A DNA stretch of 64,000 nt from positions 162,382 to 226,381 of the forward strand of contig CALAJV010000015.1 in the NCBI GenBank assembly GCA_937922805.1. The letters are read 5' to 3'. This document shows, piece by piece, positions 61,717 to 64,000 of the stretch. The number at the start of each line of letters is the position of its first letter. Within the stretch, counting starts at the first letter, position 1. Position numbers and translations under genes: made by a program. The DNA is from an uncultured Acidimicrobiales bacterium. GTDB taxonomy: Bacteria; Actinomycetota; Acidimicrobiia; Acidimicrobiales; SZUA-35. The notes under the pieces are model-generated. The model was given only the letters and a program-made list of their open reading frames with translations, was not told where the DNA came from and ran no database searches.

Positions 61717-63390
61717 TTAGCCGTTGCGACGGAGCCAGGTCAGCACGGCAACGGCAACCGCTTCAGGCTGCTCTGGCAATAAGGCGTGCCCTGCGTCCGG
61801 TACTTCGACGGCGAATACTTGTCCGTTGAGTTCATTTGCCAGCGACCGGGCACTCTCAGAGGAAACTAGGACATCTTCTGTCGGCCGGACGAGCAAGGTA
61901 GCTGCCGACCCGCCACCGACCCACTCGTCGGACGGGGTCCGTTGCAAGGCCTCTAGCTGCGCCGCTGCTAACAGCTCGTTCCACCCATCTACCCAGACGA
62001 CTGGATCGTTGCCTTCAGCGAAGTACGCAACCGAGATCGCTTCTAACCGCTCTTCAAGGCTGAGTTCGCTGATGAAGGTTCGACGCAAAGCGGTTGCTGG
62101 TTCCGACTTCGCCGGAACTGGGCCCGCCGTTGCTAACAACACCATGTTCTTAACTAGTTCGGGGTATCGGGCCGCAGTTGCCCGGGCCACATGACCGCCA
62201 AAGTCGTGACCGACGATGCAAGCCTGGTTCTGATTATCAGCCTGGATTACCGCTGCTACATCGTCGGCAAAATCGAACAAGGTTAGATCGGCCAAGGCCA
62301 TAGACGAACCGGACGACCCTCGAGGCTCGGGAGCTAGGACGCGATACCCGGCTTCGGCTAAACGGTTCGAGAGGTTGCCGAAGTCAGCAGCCGAACGTCC
62401 GAGTGACGGCAGCAGGACCACGGCTTGTCCCTCGCCTTGGGTGTTGACAGTGAGCGAGCCAGCCGGCCCCGGGATGGTTTGCGATGCTCGGTAGCCAGAT
62501 TGCTTTTCTAGGCTTCGAACCTGGCTTGATACGTTACGCATCTCGACCATTGAGTCGATTGAAGAATCAGGATGATAGACGTTCCAAAGTTCTCTTCCTA
62601 TAAACCGAAGCGCATCAACTACTCGGGGGCCGACGGAAGGGCCGAGATGGTTCCCGCCCGCCGTCAATCGGTACTCGTGGGAAATGCCGATATCGAACAG
62701 GCATCGGTGGAGTAACTCGGTTCCGTGCTGAACGTGGAAAAGATCTTGATCTCCGGCTTCGACAAAGATTGATGGTCGGTGCGCTGCTATTAGTGAGCTG
62801 TTCGCAATCGCAATTGATGTTGGGTGGTTGGCTTTCCAGAAACGGCGATCCAGTGGATCTCCGAATAGTCTCTCCCGCTGGGCCGGGGTCATGTAGACCT
62901 GATCTCGCAACGGCACTCGGTCCCAAGTGAGCGCTGCTTCCAGGGTTGGCTCAATCGCAACAATTGACGTAAAGAGGTCGGGTCGTTTGAACCCGAGCCG
63001 AAGCGCTCCGAGACCGCCGGCAGATATGCCACCGATCAGAACTGCCCCGTTAGCGATTCCCATCCGAGACTGGATCTCCGGGATGAACTCTTCTATTAAG
63101 AACGATTCCCACGAGTCATTGCCATCATGGCGGTCGAGATAAAATGACCAGCCAGCGCTTGGGGTGGCGACAACCATCGACGGTAGGGTTTTGTCGGCCC
63201 AACATTGCATGAACTGCCGACGGCAAGTTTCGAGAAAGCGGTGCGAACCGCCGCCCCCGTGGAGCCAAAGCAGCAATGGGGTCTCAGATGTCAGCTCCCC
63301 ACCGGGCACAAGCGTGGCGAAGTCGACCACGCCAGAAACAATCCGGCTTGACTTTATTTGCCCTACTTCCAGCCCGCCCCTCACCGCCAT
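61717..63390 (-). CDS. Fusion of an esterase domain and an alpha/beta hydrolase
   Basis: The product, 557 residues from ATG 63390, joins two hydrolase domains. The first (about residues 1-290) looks like an esterase D/antigen 85-type enzyme with LLLWLHGGGGSHRF, nucleophile elbow GGISAGGLGALRLG and GGNHLGPSVGPRVVDAL holding the His. The second (about 305-557) is a classical alpha/beta hydrolase with VVLLPSLGRSAADF, nucleophile elbow VGHDFGGHVARA (Asp nucleophile, as in epoxide or haloalkane hydrolases) and VPDAGHALLPEQPEAV. Both catalytic sets look intact. Substrate is unknown. The frame is open to 63492, so a start there is possible. No signal peptide is evident. Confidence 0.8.
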   Translation of the reverse strand: MAVRGGLEVGQIKSSRIVSGVVDFATLVPGGELTSETPLLLWLHGGGGSHRFLETCRRQFMQCWADKTLPSMVVATPSAGWSFYLDRHDGNDSWESFLIEEFIPEIQSRMGIANGAVLIGGISAGGLGALRLGFKRPDLFTSIVAIEPTLEAALTWDRVPLRDQVYMTPAQRERLFGDPLDRRFWKANHPTSIAIANSSLIAAHRPSIFVEAGDQDLFHVQHGTELLHRCLFDIGISHEYRLTAGGNHLGPSVGPRVVDALRFIGRELWNVYHPDSSIDSMVEMRNVSSQVRSLEKQSGYRASQTIPGPAGSLTVNTQGEGQAVVLLPSLGRSAADFGNLSNRLAEAGYRVLAPEPRGSSGSSMALADLTLFDFADDVAAVIQADNQNQACIVGHDFGGHVARATAARYPELVKNMVLLATAGPVPAKSEPATALRRTFISELSLEERLEAISVAYFAEGNDPVVWVDGWNELLAAAQLEALQRTPSDEWVGGGSAATLLVRPTEDVLVSSESARSLANELNGQVFAVEVPDAGHALLPEQPEAVAVAVLTWLRRNG

Positions 63391-63716
63391 GACCTTTACT
63401 GTAATCGCCTTTTGCCCCACCCAATAGCGAGCAAGACCTCTTTTTCTTCCGGTTAGGAACGAATGTGGAAAGACATGTGCAACCTTGCTCACCTCACCGG
63501 CGGTGCCAGGTCTGTAGTTGTGTAATTCAACCCAGTCATCGTTTAAGGCGGCAGCGCACCGGTCGTTCTAAAACGGCCAGAGACGGAAGCGCAAGATGCA
63601 CTCCCGTCTCCGATACCGGTTCTTTCCGATCAGGCAAGCTGGCCCTCAGTTAGGTGCCGCTGCTTGCCTCCTGCGGAGTCGGACGTTCCGTTGAGGCTCA
63701 TCCATCCGCTTTGGGG
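63391..63716. other. Gap between the hydrolase fusion and the Flp pilin gene
   Basis: About 325 bp with no credible gene. It contains a 7-bp inverted repeat (GAGACGG at 63580-63586 and CCGTCTC at 63604-63610) with a 17-nt loop, downstream of the pilin gene, which may help end its transcript. It also holds the promoter of the hydrolase gene. Confidence 0.35.
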
Positions 63717-63902
63717 CTAACCCTTGATGCTGGAAGCAACCTCTGAGAAGTTGGTAGCCGCTTCACGACCAAGCAACGTAATAGCAGCGATACAAACCAC
63801 TGCGATCAAAGCAACAAGCAACGCATACTCAACCAAAGAAGCACCGCGCTCACTATCGGTCTTTGACTGAAGCCAAGCTGAAAGAAATTCGTACTGAAGC
63901 AT
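63717..63902 (-). CDS. Flp-family type IVb pilin
   Basis: The 61-residue product is a short Flp/Fap pilin. The leader ends RG, followed by ASLVEYALLVALIAVVCIAAITLLG, where Gly is the prepilin peptidase site and Glu lies at position +5 of the mature pilin. Flp pilins build tight-adherence fibres. Tad assembly genes (tadZABC, rcpA) are not in the window and may lie beyond its right edge. The start is preceded by an AGGAG-poor leader, so the exact ATG is not certain, but the length fits the family. Confidence 0.9.
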   Translation of the reverse strand: MLQYEFLSAWLQSKTDSERGASLVEYALLVALIAVVCIAAITLLGREAATNFSEVASSIKG

Positions 63903-64000
63903 AATTCTGTATCTCCGTGTGTAAATGATTCCGACCCGATTGGGCTAACAACAAAAACATCGACGAACCCAACCAAATGCTGCATAGGTCACGAGTCCCA

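Overview
This window looks like a chromosomal segment of a marine or host-associated actinobacterium, most likely Acidimicrobiia-like. The placement is an inference from gene families: an SCO6745-type protein, a group II truncated haemoglobin, a GlnX-like membrane sensor, an Flp pilin and DGDGWGW-type secreted proteins. GC content is moderate, and many genes start with GTG or TTG or overlap by 4 bp. I found no rRNA, tRNA, insertion sequence, phage gene or CRISPR array.

Layout. At 1-16.7 kb are general genes: the end of a GH3 glycosidase, two tandem 28-residue signal-peptide-like genes, lspA, an SDR, glbO, a PhzF protein, a TauD/TfdA-type dioxygenase, an operon of membrane sensor, PotD-like binding protein and PLP decarboxylase, an acyl-CoA dehydrogenase, a triple OmpA-like membrane protein and an orphan permease. 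At 17-21.8 kb is an NAD-linked formate dehydrogenase. Its catalytic gene reads through an in-frame TGA that I interpret as selenocysteine, with a SECIS-like hairpin just after it. At 22.4-29.2 kb are proS, a repeat-rich secreted protein, an IclR regulator, a VanZ-like protein, a cell-wall amidase and an SdpI-like protein.

Two catabolic modules follow. At 29.2-36.6 kb are etfAB, a dimethylglycine/sarcosine-dehydrogenase-like flavoprotein with a GcvT domain, formate-THF ligase and a MetF-like reductase. These belong with the corrinoid methyltransferase operon at 52.8-58.6 kb (corrinoid protein, small DUF protein, pterin methyltransferase, reductive activator, non-pyrrolysine MttB family) and with the formate dehydrogenase. 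Together they can take N-methyl groups, plausibly from glycine betaine, onto tetrahydrofolate and oxidise them to formate and CO2; FolD is not in the window. A PabB-PabC fusion for folate synthesis follows. At 41.4-52.3 kb is a taurine dissimilation block: a TetR regulator, xsc, a CobS/CobT-like pair, pta, tauCBA and tpa. It converts taurine to acetyl-CoA, sulfite and alanine.

The right end (60.6-64 kb) carries a phosphotransferase, an esterase-hydrolase fusion and an Flp pilin. The points most worth checking are the selenoprotein formate dehydrogenase and its split subunit arrangement, the orphan CobS/CobT pair in the taurine block, the sensor/binding protein/decarboxylase operon, the tandem micro-peptides, and several palindromic operator candidates.
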